A DNA stretch of 64,000 nucleotides from Austropuccinia psidii. Taxonomy: Eukaryota; Basidiomycota; Pucciniomycetes; Pucciniales; Sphaerophragmiaceae. A program made the translations under genes and the position numbers. Every line of letters begins with the position of its first letter. The stretch's first letter is position 1. The notes below the pieces were generated by a model, which saw only the letters and a program-made list of their open reading frames with translations, did no database searches and was not told the origin of the DNA. Shown one piece after another: positions 11,387-23,400 of this stretch. The stretch covers positions 3,224,001 to 3,288,000 of the forward strand of contig JALGQZ010000019.1 in assembly GCA_023105745.1 (NCBI GenBank), read 5' to 3'.

Positions 11387-14300
11387 TTATTTTTCAGGTT
11401 TTCTTTCATGTCTGAACCTTCTTAGTAGTTTATCAGCATTTGTTATGTCTTTCTCAAGTAGCCATTCATCTTCTTGAGTTGAATTTCTATACCTTACAAG
11501 GTATTCCCTTTCTTTTTTGTTTCTTGTCCTTCTTTCTTTAAGGACTTTTACTATTTTCTTTTCCTCTCCTTCTTCCAAGGGGGGAATCTCAAGTGGGGGT
11601 TTATTTCTTAGTGGAAATAACTCCTTGTCACTTGAACTGTAAGGTTTTATCAGACTTACAGGGAAAGCTGGGTGTTTGTTCATTAGTTCACCTGTGAGTT
11701 CTAATTGCACAGCATTGGGTCCATGAAGTGCCCTTATCATAAATGGTCCTGCAAAGGAATCTTTCAATTTCTTTGGGCCTTTTATGTTATTGAAATTAAG
11801 GGTTGATACCAAGACCAAGTCTCCTATTTTGAAATCAGGTGGCTTATGACTTTTATCCCATCTTTTTTTTTTGCATATTTAAAAGAGTCTTGCATACATC
11901 TGTTTGCATGGTGTCTTGCCTTGTCAAGCATTATCTTAAAGCTGCTTGCTGTTGGATGTATATCCACTAAGTCCTTTTTGAGGGTATCATAAGGAAGTCT
12001 TGGATTCCAACCTTTCTCTAGCATTGCTGGTGTTTTGCCAGTAGAAGAATGGATTGATGTCTTATATGCCAGTTCAAGTGCTGGTATTAGTGTACACCAA
12101 TAATGGGTAAAACCATCAGAATCTTTGAATTCTAGCCCATAAGCACAGAATCTTCTGATCATATCATCTAGGGTCTGTATCATTCTTTCTGCTAAACCAT
12201 CAGTTTGAGGATGATAAGCTGTTGAGAATGATAGCTTTGTCCCAAACAAGTTATGGAGATTTGTCCATAATGCTGAAGTGAACTTTGGGTCTCTATCACT
12301 TATAATGTTTTGGAATAAGCCTGTGTGGCTAATGACTTTATTCCATATCATTATGGCTGTATCCATAGCTGTGTCATCTTTATGACATGGTAAGAACATG
12401 GGAGTTTTACTGTACCTGTCAACTAATACTAGACATGCATTATAACTCCTGTCTCCTCCTGGAGGTAAGGCTGTTACCCAATCCATATGAACTATTTCCC
12501 ATGGGGATTTTGGTTCTTGGATTTGGATCATCATTCCAAATTTCTTTCCTGTGGCTCTGTTGGCTTTTTGACATCTGTCACAGGTTTGGCAGTACTCTGC
12601 AACATCTTTCTTCCAATTTGGCCACCAAGAGCAGGTTTTCACCCTCTCTAGTGTCCTATCTTCTGAGAGATGTCCAGATGCAACACTATCATGACACTCA
12701 TGTAAAATAGTGTTTATTAGTGTTCTGTCTGTTAAGGCCATAACACATGTGTGTTTTGTTCTATGGTAAAGGATTCCATCAAGGAGGTGAAATCTTCCTT
12801 CATCATATGCCTTTTTCCATATTTCATCTAGTTTTGATGAAAGTGATGGATCTTTGCAGTATTTCATTAGAAGTTGGCTTAAGATATGGCAATTTTTGTC
12901 TGTCTTATAGCTTTCTTTAACTTGGTTAAAGAATTCTGTGCCAATGTCTGTAACACATATTCCTTCTATATGGTGCTCTTCTTGTGGTACCCATGCTGGA
13001 TTGTCAGGGGTGTTTGCTAGAGCCCATCTGCTGAGACCATCTGCATTTTTGTGAATATTTCCAGATTTATGAACAATAGTCATATTTCCTCTATATTCCT
13101 GGATAGCAATTTGCCATCTCAGCATATGTCTATTTGGAGTCTTCATATTTAATAGTGATTTCACAGCATTACAGTCTGTGATTACATCAAATACTGTGCC
13201 ATCCAAATAATAATGCAGTTTTTCTAAAGCCCACACTAGGCATAAGCATTCCATTTGGCTTGCTCCATACCTTGCTTCTGTTGGCTTTATTTGCCTTGAA
13301 ATGAAACAAATTGGTCCTTCCACTGGTTTATCATTGATAATTTGTGTTTGGTGAAGTGCAGCACCTAGTCCTTCTCCACAAGCATCAATGTACAGTTTGA
13401 AGGGTAGTTTCCAATCTGGCATTAGAAGAAATGGGGCATTTGCTAAGGAATTTTTCAATTCTTCATATGCCTTGACTCTTTCTTCTGTCATCTCATAGAC
13501 TGTTTGTTGGTCACATAGCTTATACAAGGATTTAGCAATCTTTGCAAAGTCCTTTATATGCTGTCTATAGTAACCAGCAAATCCTAGAAATGATTGCATT
13601 TCTTTTTTGGTTTGAGGCATTGGTTTAAGTAGTACTGCTGCTACTTTATTTTTGTCTATGCCTAGACTAAGTCCAGATACCACATGTCCGAGTGCTTTTA
13701 ATTCACTATATGCAAAATGACACTTTTTCAAGGAAATTTTCATATTTACTTGGACTATTTTCCGTAGTACCCTTTCTAGTCTTGTAAGGTGATTTTCCCA
13801 AGTTTCTGAGCAAACTGTAATATCATCAATATAGATAATTAACCATCCTTCTGATAATTCCTCAGGAAATATGGTATTCATCATTCTTTGATAATGGGAA
13901 GGTGCATTTTTCATCCCAAATGGCATTCTTATGTATTCAAAAATTCCACAATGGACTATTATTCTTAGTAGTTTCTTGGCATTGTCTGTTAAGACATTTT
14001 GATGAAAACCCTTAAGAGCATCCATAGCTGTGATGAACTTAGCTTGTGACAATTGGGTGAATGTCTCATGGATTCTGGGTATTGGATATCTGTCTGGAAT
14101 GGTATAGGTATTCAGGGCTCTGAAGTCTCCTACCATCCTTGATTTTCCATTATGCCAAGTTATAATGACAGATGTAGTAACTTCTACTTGTTCATTATGT
14201 CCAACCTTTCTTAATACTCCAAGGTCCATTAATTCTTTAATGTGCACCTCTAAGGCTTCTCTAGCTCTTGGACTGGCTGGATAAGCAGGTCTTCTTAATA

Positions 14301-17186
14301 AAGGTGGGTAAGGCTTTTCTACATTAAGAATTATATCCACTTCATGTCCAATTATGGCACCTAGTGGCTCTTTGTCAGTTGCAAAGGCATTTTTATACTT
14401 AAATAAGAGGTCAATCAATTTTTCTTTCATTTTTTCTGTTAATTCTTGATTGAATTCTGCCGCTTTAAGTTGTTCAGATATAAAAAGTTCCTTTTCTGGA
14501 ATTTTTTCCTCCTTCTTAATAACTGTGATTTGTTTTTTGTTATTTAAGAAGCCAAACTTTTGTCTTTTGTTATCTCCTATGGTAAAATATCTATCTTTTT
14601 GGTTGGAGATATCTATACCATAGATTGATCAGTAGTCATTCCCAAGTATGAAATGATTACTAGTACAGTTGTCCATTACTACAAACTCTACTTTAATTCT
14701 AACACATTGTGAGGGATGAGGAAAAATTAGTGTTAAATCAATTATTCCAAGGGGCTTCATGCTCTCACTTGCACTACTAAATTTGACACCTTGTATTGGC
14801 ATAAGCTTTTCTTGCCAGTTTGGGACAATGGTTTTTTAATAACTTTTGCCAACACAAGTGCAATATGCTCCTGTATCCAAGTTAACTTTTCCTTCTTGGT
14901 TATCAACCATAACAATACTTATACTTGATTTTCCAGCTGTATATCCCATTTCTCTTGCAGGTTTGGTTCTATACATTTTGGCATCTTGTATGTTTGTTAG
15001 GTTTGTGTCAGATGTTCTAACTTGTGGTAAGTTTGAATTAACATCTAGTACTTCATAAATTATATCAATATTATTAATTTGTGCATTAATTATATTGATT
15101 TCATCACTTTCAGAGCTTTCTGATTCTTCTGTCTCTTTTTCAGAATCAGATTCTTCTTCTTTGTCATTGTGGCTTTCTGTTTCCACAATTCCATTAATCT
15201 TTGCTTTTTTAAGGCAATTATTGGCTAAGTGTCCAATACCTCCACATTTATGGCATTTTCTTTGCTCATTATTGTTGGATGTATTGGGCTTAAAGGATTC
15301 TTTTGATTTATCTTTTTTGATAAATGGTTTATTTGGGCTTTTAATGTCCAATTTTTCCCAAGTCCTGCCAATTTTTGTTCTTGTCACTATATCTTCTAGT
15401 GCATTTATATACTCTTCTGTGGAGCATGGTTCTATACACCTGCTTCTTAGGGCATGTTCTAGTTCCCCTCCACATTTTTTAAGTATTTTCATGTGCACCA
15501 TCTTTTGTGACATTTCTGGGTACAGTGCATTAAGCCTTTCAACTTGTTTCAAGAACCAAGTTAAAGGTTTGTTTTTCTCTGGGTCAAAGAAAGAGTTTTC
15601 AAATGCATTTTCTATCTTATACCTCCAGGCATCATTTGCCCACTTGGTGATTATTTCTTGTTTCCACCAAGACCAGGTATTTTTACCATTTGTTTGTCTT
15701 ATGCCATAATACCATCTTTTTGCAGATTTCTCAAACAATGAATGTAATCTTGCAGTGATTAATTCATCTGGTATGGCATAGTCTTCTTCTAACATGTCAA
15801 TTGTTTAATAAATGACATGTGGTCATATTCACCTTCTCCTGTGAATGTTGGCCATTCTTTCAATTGGGGTGCTTCCTTCATTAAGACTTGGTTATTATCT
15901 TGGTGACTCAAGTCTGTTATGAAAGGATTTGACAATTCCTCTTTTGTTTTAACAGGGCTTCTTATATGAGAAAATGGTGTTGATAACTTTGGCATATTTA
16001 AATTAGCCTCATTAATTTTATCCATTTTTTCAGTGATAAGCCTTATTTCACTCTGAATATCATCTTTTAGATGCATTCTTGCTTCATCACTTTTTTCCAC
16101 ATGGTCCAAAAGTAATTTTTGGTGTGATGAAGTCTTTTCTTCAAATTTTTCTTACAGAAATACTTAATTTATTTAATTTTTCTGTAAGATTGTCAATACT
16201 CACATCATAATTGATTGTCAAAGTTTTGTCTTTGATATCTTTTATGTATTTATACAATTCTTGTTGTCCTTGTATTAATTTTTGAGTATTGTCAATTAAA
16301 TTCTTTGGTTTATTATTTTCAACAATAAACTTAATGTTGTCAATTTCTTTCTTGTTTTGCACAACAATTTTTGTTAAAGAAGATAAATTGTTATTTATTT
16401 CTTGTAGTGATAATAAACTATCTTTAATTTCTTTTAGAGGTAATATCCTATTTTTAATTTCTGTTAAAGTATTTACAACATCTTTGGACAAGGTTATTTC
16501 TTTGGGAAATGAGGTTGTCTCATTCTTTGCTCTTCCTTGTCCTTGAATTCCATCAAGGTTCTGGCCATGTTGAAAACATTGTCCATGGCATCCTTTTGGA
16601 TTCTTGGGATTCTGTAGCTTGGGGAATATGGTTTCCTCCAATGCTTTTTCTTGTTCTTCTTCCCTTCTTGGGGAAGTGGGTTGGCTTGGGGCTTGCTGGT
16701 AGAAGCTACTGGGGCTTCTTCCTTGGTTGCCTCCCTCTTTTTGGCATGGTAGTCCTTGATTTTTTTGATTTGAGGTTTGGATGACAGTGGATTCCATCCA
16801 TTGGAGTATTTCACTATCTCCTCCTCTTTGAGGAACTTTTTCAGGATGTGCCAGGAGTTCATCACTCCTTGGTGTATTTGAGGCAACATTTCCCAATCTT
16901 TGTCCTTGTACACTGTGCAATACTGCTTGTACTGGCTCATGTAGATGTCTATTTGAGCCCTCTGAATGTGATTTGTACCTGTTTGAGTTACTCATACTTG
17001 GTTCTACTCAGGCTCAGATATCATGGGCATTTCTGGGACTTGCCTTTGGGATAAGGCACTTCCTTGTGTGGATTCTGTTCCACTGGGGATATTGCCCTTT
17101 CTTTTCCCTTTTGAGGGATCAATTCTACCTCTGAGTCCAGCTCCATCTGATTGGATGGAGTATTGGGAACCTCTTCTGGTAGTCAT
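11387..17186 (-). pseudogene. gag-pol polyprotein of E2, multiply disrupted
   Basis: The ATG at 17186-17184 opens MTTRRGSQYS and lies inside predicted intron 2 of the A gene. Order on the minus strand: low-complexity N-terminus overlapping the A ORF, coiled coil (about 16500-16150), gag core (WPTFTGEGEYDHM near 15830), CCHC knuckle CHKCGGIGHLANNC near 15230, retropepsin LDTGAYCTC near 14870, RT YIDD near 13830, RNase H, integrase (CHDS, GHLSED, CDRCQ; MDWVTA; SDRDPKF; AERMIQ), chromodomain (YLVRYRN). Lesions: base loss near 17008, frame breaks near 16120 and 15800, TAA at 14836-14838, TGA at 14629-14631, and a frameshift in a T/A run at 11862-11872. Some could be assembly errors in homopolymers, but the stops are clear. 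Confidence 0.92.
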
Positions 17187-17410
17187 AATTAAGGAATAAG
17201 AAAAAATAAAAGTATTTTAGAATAAAATTCTTTTATGGCAATTATAAAAGAGGTGCTCACCTTCAGAGTCTTGAATGGTGGGTCCTGGAAAGTCTAATTT
17301 CTTAGCTTTCTTTCTTTTGGTGATAACTGGTGATGGAGAACTTTGACAAGTTTCTTCCACCAACCTCTCAACAGTAGCTTGGTTGTCTTCTGTTGGGTTA
17401 TCTTCAAACA
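16494..17410 (-). CDS. A ORF of E2: spliced accessory protein overlapping gag-pol, intact
   Basis: Predicted exons on the minus strand are 17410-17261, 17175-17044 and 16978-16494. Each junction carries one base over and keeps a single open frame to TAA, about 254 residues. The first codon is completed by splicing (exon starts TG). Exon 2 is acidic then basic (FEDNPTEDNQ, KRKKAKK); exon 4 holds the conserved core [26 protein letters not shown] and YRIPRIQKDAMDNVFNMART, ending FPKK. No domain is recognised and no signal peptide or membrane segment is visible. It overlaps the gag-pol N-terminus, which is read one frame away. It stayed open while gag-pol collected several lesions. Start site and intron 3 (a GC-AG intron) are predictions. 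Confidence 0.55.
16979..17043 (-). other. Predicted intron 3 of E2 (65 nt, GC-AG)
   Basis: The donor is AAAG then GCAAGT, the classic GC-donor form; a branch-like GTAAC lies near the 3' end; the acceptor is AAACAG. It removes several A-frame stops and joins frames in phase. E7 has a 63-nt GT-AG counterpart at the homologous site. Confidence 0.45.
17176..17260 (-). other. Predicted intron 2 of E2 (85 nt)
   Basis: The donor is GAAG then GTGAGC (17260-17255); the acceptor is ACCAG ending at 17176. The gag-pol ATG (17186-17184) falls inside, with 8 nt between it and the intron end, so splicing would remove it. Confidence 0.5.
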
Positions 17411-17896
17411 CTAAAAAAGACAAATAAATATAAGTCTTTTTATAAGAAGTGTTATTTTTGGCAAGATATGGCAATTTTCCACGTAGAAATTGCTTTTATA
17501 TCTTTGAAAAATTGAAATAAATAAAGAAATGAATAAAAATGAATAAAAATAACTTTTTTATTGGTTTTTAATATTTTTTAATATTTTTTTTTATATTTTT
17601 TATTTTTAAAGAATAAAATAAACAATGAATATGATTCTTATAAAATTAAATTATAATAAAATTATTTTTAATTTATAAAATATCTTTTTTAATCACTAGA
17701 GTCACTCAAAGAAAGTTCTTGCAAGTCTAAGGATGTGAAAAACCACGTGTAAGACGGTACAATTGCTTTCCAAATGCCTCAATAGCTTTTAAAATCAATA
17801 AAATATAAAATTATTATATAATTTTATGATTATAAATAAAATTTATTATTGGATAAACCCAATTAGAATCTTTTTAAAGGTCTTTTAAGTAAATAT
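17411..17896 (-). other. E2 leader and probable intron 1, non-coding
   Basis: Very AT-rich. It ends on the minus strand at TTTTTTAG followed by TG, homologous to the E1 intron 1 acceptor. No donor as clean as that of E1 is visible; A-then-GTGACT at about 17701 is one weak candidate. An 85-codon frame crosses the acceptor but only its exon part is likely coding. Confidence 0.4.
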
Positions 17897-17914
17897 CACG
17901 GCCAGGCCCCCAAA
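17897..17914 (-). other. PBS-like sequence of E2
   Basis: On the minus strand TTTGGGGGCCTGGCCGTG follows the LTR end directly. It is nearly the same as in E1 and similar to E4 despite unrelated LTRs. Confidence 0.55.
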
Positions 17915-19912
17915 TGTAAGGTTTGACTATGAAACAATAAGTAAAAATTACTAATTTATTACTTATTGTACTCTGAATGTCCTTATAAATTGAATAAATA
18001 AGATTAAAAATATAATAATAATAAATAATTATTATTATTATGGCGTAAAAAAATTATATTATTAAATAAATATAATAATATAATAAATAAATATATTAAT
18101 ATAAAATAATTAATATATTTAAAAATCTCTTTATTATTGTTACCAACAAATAATAAAGGCGTAAAAAATTGTTTTTTATTAATAAAAAACAATTAATAAC
18201 AATAATATTACTAATATTAAAGTTATGAATTAATATAAATACTATTTATATTAGTTAAGGATTATGAAGAGAGTAATAATAGAGAAATTATTATAATAAG
18301 AGAAAATAACCTGCTTTTAACACTTTATATAATAATTTTGAAGTATTTTACGCCAAAAAATATAAATACAACTTTTTCAAATTGTATTTACAATAAAAAT
18401 AAAGAAAATTACAAATTATTCTGGATTTTTACGTGGAAATGAGTTTTAGAGAGATTTTTAACAAAAACAATTAAATAAATGATTTAATCACGTCAAAATA
18501 GATGATTATAGCAAGGTGGTCTTTAGTCTTTAATAATATAATGCTTTTATATATAAAGAATAAAGAAATTACCTTTGATTTAATTGATTTAATGTTTTTG
18601 ATGCGTCTGAGGGGAAAAGAGAGTGAAAAGAGCTGTATTTATAGTAAATACCTCCCTCCTAGAGTCCAACAGGCTTCTAGTAGACGTTTACTGATCATAT
18701 CCACTGGAATTGATCAATATTTTAAGGTTTGAGGGTGATTACATCATGATCAAACCATATTACATCATTATTACACCATTATTTAGAGTTATCAATATAA
18801 CTCTATGTTTGATGACATCGGAGGCTTGGCAGAACCCCAAATTTCGTGGATTTTATTAGTTTTGATCATAAAATAATAGTATTCACCAATTCTATCACTC
18901 TTATGACTGTTAAACTTAATTTAAGGTTACAGCAGGTGATCATAACTGCTCAATTTAAGCTCAAACTTTGATCTTCAATAACTTTTAAGATTTACACGCT
19001 ACAGCAATTCAGAGAGTGAATTCTGATAGCCTGGAATAACCTTATCATGCTGCCAAGAGCTTTTCATTACATAATCAAAACTCTAATTTTGATGATTTTT
19101 CTTGTAACTCATCTTTTCTGTTGAAATTCAATATTTTAAACTTCAAACCTTGATTTCAGGGGGTTATACCCTGAATTTAATAATAATAATTACATCATTC
19201 TTCACGAATGAACTAGTAAAATCCAACTGTATACTTTTTTTTAAGTTTGGACTACTTTCACAACAAAGTGGTCAACAGCTCTGTTGATTTTTATCAATAT
19301 TTCATCATAGGTTTTAACCTTGTTTAGAATTTGTAAAATAAAGCTCATATCTGGGTTCTTACAGTAATTACGTGGTAACTTTATTTTTGGTTCATCATTC
19401 TATCATGTATGGTTCAAGAGATATTAGCTATGATCCTTGAATATATGCGTTGACCAAAAAAGTGCATATATTCAGGTTAATTCTTTAGGTATTGACTTTG
19501 GAAATTAGCTTATTAATTGTTTTATGTGTGGACCTTCGTGGGGAATCCACTGGTACAACTTATTTCCCATGTTGTTTCATTAGTTCCTGAGATAAATAAG
19601 GTTTTCTGGTTTTTATAAGGTATTATACCTTATAATTCATTAAATATTGACTTTACAGATATGCCATAAAAATGGTATATGTGTATTTTTCCATGAGGAA
19701 TCCAATGGTATAATATATTTTACATGTTGCTTCATTGGATTTTAAGTTAAACCAATTTTTGTACCAATTTATGGTATTTTTTGTATATTTAAGTAATTAT
19801 TTTTAATGTATAATTATTCTAAGTAATTTTAATATGATTATATTAAAGGTATAATTATTCTTAGTCTTTTTCTGACCTTATTGGATATGTGGTCATATCT
19901 CAAAGGCTCACA
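17915..19912 (-). repeat. 5' LTR of E2 (type L2), 1,998 bp
   Basis: Near-identical by eye to 9266-11268. Its + strand right end (GGCTCACA) runs straight into E3 gag codons, so E3's LTR, leader and gag start are missing. Confidence 0.92.
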
Positions 19913-20411
19913 CAAAGAAGAGGAGTGGGAAATCTGCCCAAGCCTTTGGCAGGGGGCCATGAACTCCTACTTACACATCAAGAGCTTTCTGGGTCAGGAG
20001 AAGACCATAGAACTCTTAGGAGGATGGAGCCCCCTGTCTTGCAAAGACAAGGTCAAAAAGATAAAGAATTGGTTGAAGAACCAAAGTCTTTTATCCATAG
20101 ACCAGAAGAAAGAGTTGGAAATGACTCCAGCTTTGGAGACAGAAGCCCCAGTGGCATCTACCAGCCTCAAACCAGCTCCAGAAGCATCCAAGGACAAGCC
20201 CAAAGGACCTCAAAAGAAACAGAGAGGTCCCAAGAACCATCAAGGCAAGGGCAAAGGCAAAGCCAATTGGCACAGACCTTACCCACAAGGGTACAGGATC
20301 CCCAAATTGGAGCCTTCAGCCGTGGACAGTGTCTTCAATATGGCCAGAACTCTTATGGAATTCACAGCCAAGGAGCAGGAAAGGATGAACAGGACTTTTC
20401 CAAGCAAATAA
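19913..20411 (+). CDS. A ORF of E3, last exon only
   Basis: An open frame one base offset from gag-pol runs from the truncation to TAA at 20409-20411. It encodes [19 protein letters not shown], then GGWSPL, a Pro/Lys-rich middle with EAPVASTS, then [20 protein letters not shown] and FPSK. This aligns with exon 4 of the A genes in E2, E4 and E7. Upstream exons are lost. Over these roughly 166 codons both the A frame and the gag-pol frame are stop-free. Function unknown; no domain recognised. Confidence 0.55.
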
Positions 20412-23400
20412 CTGATGTACAAAAAAGTATTAATTTAGAAATTGGCAAACTTGAGTCAAAGTTAAAGCAAATTACATTAGACATCAATGATTTAAAGAAA
20501 AGTGACAAGAAACATTCTGAATGGCATCAATTGACAACTGTCACCCTTGAGTCAATTGACAATACTTGTAAAAGAATTGAGAACCAATGTCAAGCTCAGA
20601 ATAATGACATAGGAGATCTTTCCATTATTGACATGAATGATAGACTTAAAACTCTTGAAGACCATGTCTTACAAATAGTTAAGAACACCAATCAATTTGC
20701 TATACATTTAGCAAAAAGTGTCAGTGAGAGGCAGAAATTGAAGAATGAAATAATTGCAAGTGTGGAACAAATTCATAAGAATCATGAACCACATATGCCA
20801 AGACATTCTACACCTTTGACTGAAGAAAAACCTTCTGTTAAAGAAAGTTTGACCCCATTCTTAGGAGAAAATGTTATTTCTGCAAAGGATATTCCCAAAT
20901 TAGAAGAATGGCCAACATTCTCTGGTGAAGGAGAATACAACCATATTGAATTCATCACGACTATTGATATGTTGCAAGAAGACTTTAATATACCTGATGA
21001 AATCATAGTGGGTAAATTACATTGTTTGTTTACCAAGACTGCAAAGAAATGGTATTACAAGATGAGAATAGATCATGGAAGACATGACTGGTCTTGGTGG
21101 AAATCTGAAGTGATTAACAAATGGGCCAATAATTCTTGGAGGTTTAAAATGGAAAATGCTTTTGAAAGTGCCATTTTTAACTCAGAAAAAGACAAACCAC
21201 TTACTTGGTTCTTCAAACAAAAATACAGATTATCTGCTTTACACCCAGATATGTCTGACACTATGATTAATATGAAAATATTAAGAAAGTGTGGAGGAGA
21301 ACTGGAACATGCTATCAAAAGCAGATGTGTGGAACCCTGTTCAACAGAGGACTACATTAATGCTATGGAAGATATCATTACCAGAACAAGAATTGGTAAG
21401 ACTTGGATTAGAAACCCAATAGAGTCCGAAATAGTCTCAAAGATTCCTAGAGAGGAAAGAAGACCAGAAAGACCTGTCTTGAAGTGTCATAAATGTGGAA
21501 GTACTTCACATTTAGCCAACACTTGCCCTAAGAAGGCAAAGATCAATGAAGTTCAAGTCATTGAAGAAACTCAGTGTACTGAAGACAAAGAAGAGTCTGA
21601 TCAAGATTCTGCAGTCTCTGAAGATACACCAGTGGAGGACTATCCCATTGAAAACATTTCAGCTTTCTTTGAGGTCACAGAAGTCCATACCCACTTGCCA
21701 CAGTACAGTGAGCATTGCTGCAACCTGATCAATATCCAAGATGCTAGAATGTGTAAAACAAAACCTGCTAGAGGAAAGGGTTATACTGCTGGGGCATCCT
21801 GTATCACATCAGTTCTGATAAGTGATATTGAAGCCAAAGTAAATTTGGATACAGGGGCATTTTTCACTTGTGTGGGCAAAGATTATCTCCAAATTATACT
21901 TCCTGAATGGAAAAACCATCTATTACCAATAGAAGGTGTACAATTCAGTAGTGCCAGTAACAATATGTACCCCCTGGGCATATTGGACACTAATATTGTA
22001 TTCCCACATCCAGCAGGAAGTGTAAGAATGAAAACTGAGATTGTAGTAATGGACAATTGCACATCTCAGCAAATCATTCTTGGAAATGATTACTTGAATA
22101 TGTATGGTATTGATATAAATAACCATAAAGACAGATATTTTGCAATTGGAGATAACAAAAGGCAAAAATTTGCTTTCTCCAATATGCCAAAACAGATATC
22201 TGTAGTATCTTCTGTCAAAGATACTTACAAAGATGAATTTGTCTCTAAACAACTTTTTGAAGCACAAATTAATCCATCATTGTCACCAAAGATGAGGAAT
22301 GAACTTATTGATGTATTATACACATACAATAATGCATTTGCATCTGATAATGAACCATTAGGCGCTATAAGGGGACATGAAATTGATATTACTCTTAATA
22401 TTGATAGACCATATCCTCCATTACTTAGAAGACCAGCTTATCCAGCCAGTCCCAGAGCTAGAGAAGCCTTGGAAAAACATATCCAAGAGTTAATCCAACT
22501 TGGTGTACTAAGGAAAGTAGGCCATAATGAGGAGGTTGAAGTGACAACACCTGTTATCATTGCTTGGCATAATGATAAGTCAAGAATGGTTGGAGATTTT
22601 AGAGCTTTGAATACCTACACAGTTCCAGATAGGTATCCAATCCCTAGAATCCAAGAAACCTTGACTCAATTGTCTAAAGCCAAGTATATAACATCAATGG
22701 ATGCATTGAAAGGCTTCCATCAAAATGTTTTGATGCCTAAAGCTAGGAAATTACTTAGAATTATCACTCACTGTGGTATTTATGAGTATCTTAGAATGCC
22801 ATTTGGCATTAAAAATGCTCCATCTCATTGTCAAAGAATGATGAATACCATCTTTCCTACAGAATTGTCTGAAGGATGGCTTATGATTTATATTGATGAT
22901 ATTATCATATGTTCTGACTCATGGTCTTTGCACCTTGAAAGACTTGCAAGAGTACTTCATAAAGTTGCAGAAGTGAACATGAAAATTTCACTTAAGAAAT
23001 GCAATTTTGGTTTTGAAGAACTTAAAGCATTAGGACATGTTGTTTCTGGTTTGAGCTTGGGTATTAACAAGAATAAAGTGGCAGCAGTGCTACTTAAGCC
23101 AATACCCCAGAATAAAAAAGAAATGATGTCTTTTCTTGGATTTGCTAGTTACTATAGGCAACACTTGAAAGACTTTGCAATTCTAGCCAAATCACTCTAT
23201 AGAATCTGTGATCAACAGACTGTATTTGAGATGACACAGGAGAGAATTAAAGCTTATGAGAAGTTAAAGAAAGCCCTTACAGAAGCACCTTTACTCCTCA
23301 TGCCTGACTGGAATATTCCTTTTAAATTGTACATTGATGCATGTGGAGATGGATTAGGGGCAGCCCTACATCAAGTCCAAATTATTGATGACAAACCTAC

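Larger units (their letters stand above)
9266..19912 (-). mobile_element. E2: Ty3/gypsy element with two L2-type LTRs; flanks do not match
   Basis: On the minus strand the order is 5' LTR (19912-17915), PBS-like site, leader, A ORF, gag-pol, polypurine tract, 3' LTR (11268-9266). The LTRs are about 2.0 kb and very similar to each other by eye. The left flank AAAAC (in an integrase scrap) and the right flank CAAAG (in E3 gag) are not a target duplication. Either the two LTRs come from different insertions joined by recombination, or a flank was rearranged later. Gag-pol is dead, but the spliced A ORF is open throughout. Confidence 0.9.

Noticed and set aside
17217..17474. 85-codon frame as a stand-alone gene
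   Set aside because: Its first part lies upstream of a good splice acceptor and its end past a good donor; better explained as exon 2 of the A ORF.
18004..18192. Minus-strand 62-codon frame in the L2 LTR
   Set aside because: Poly-Leu/Ile/Phe translation of A/T runs.
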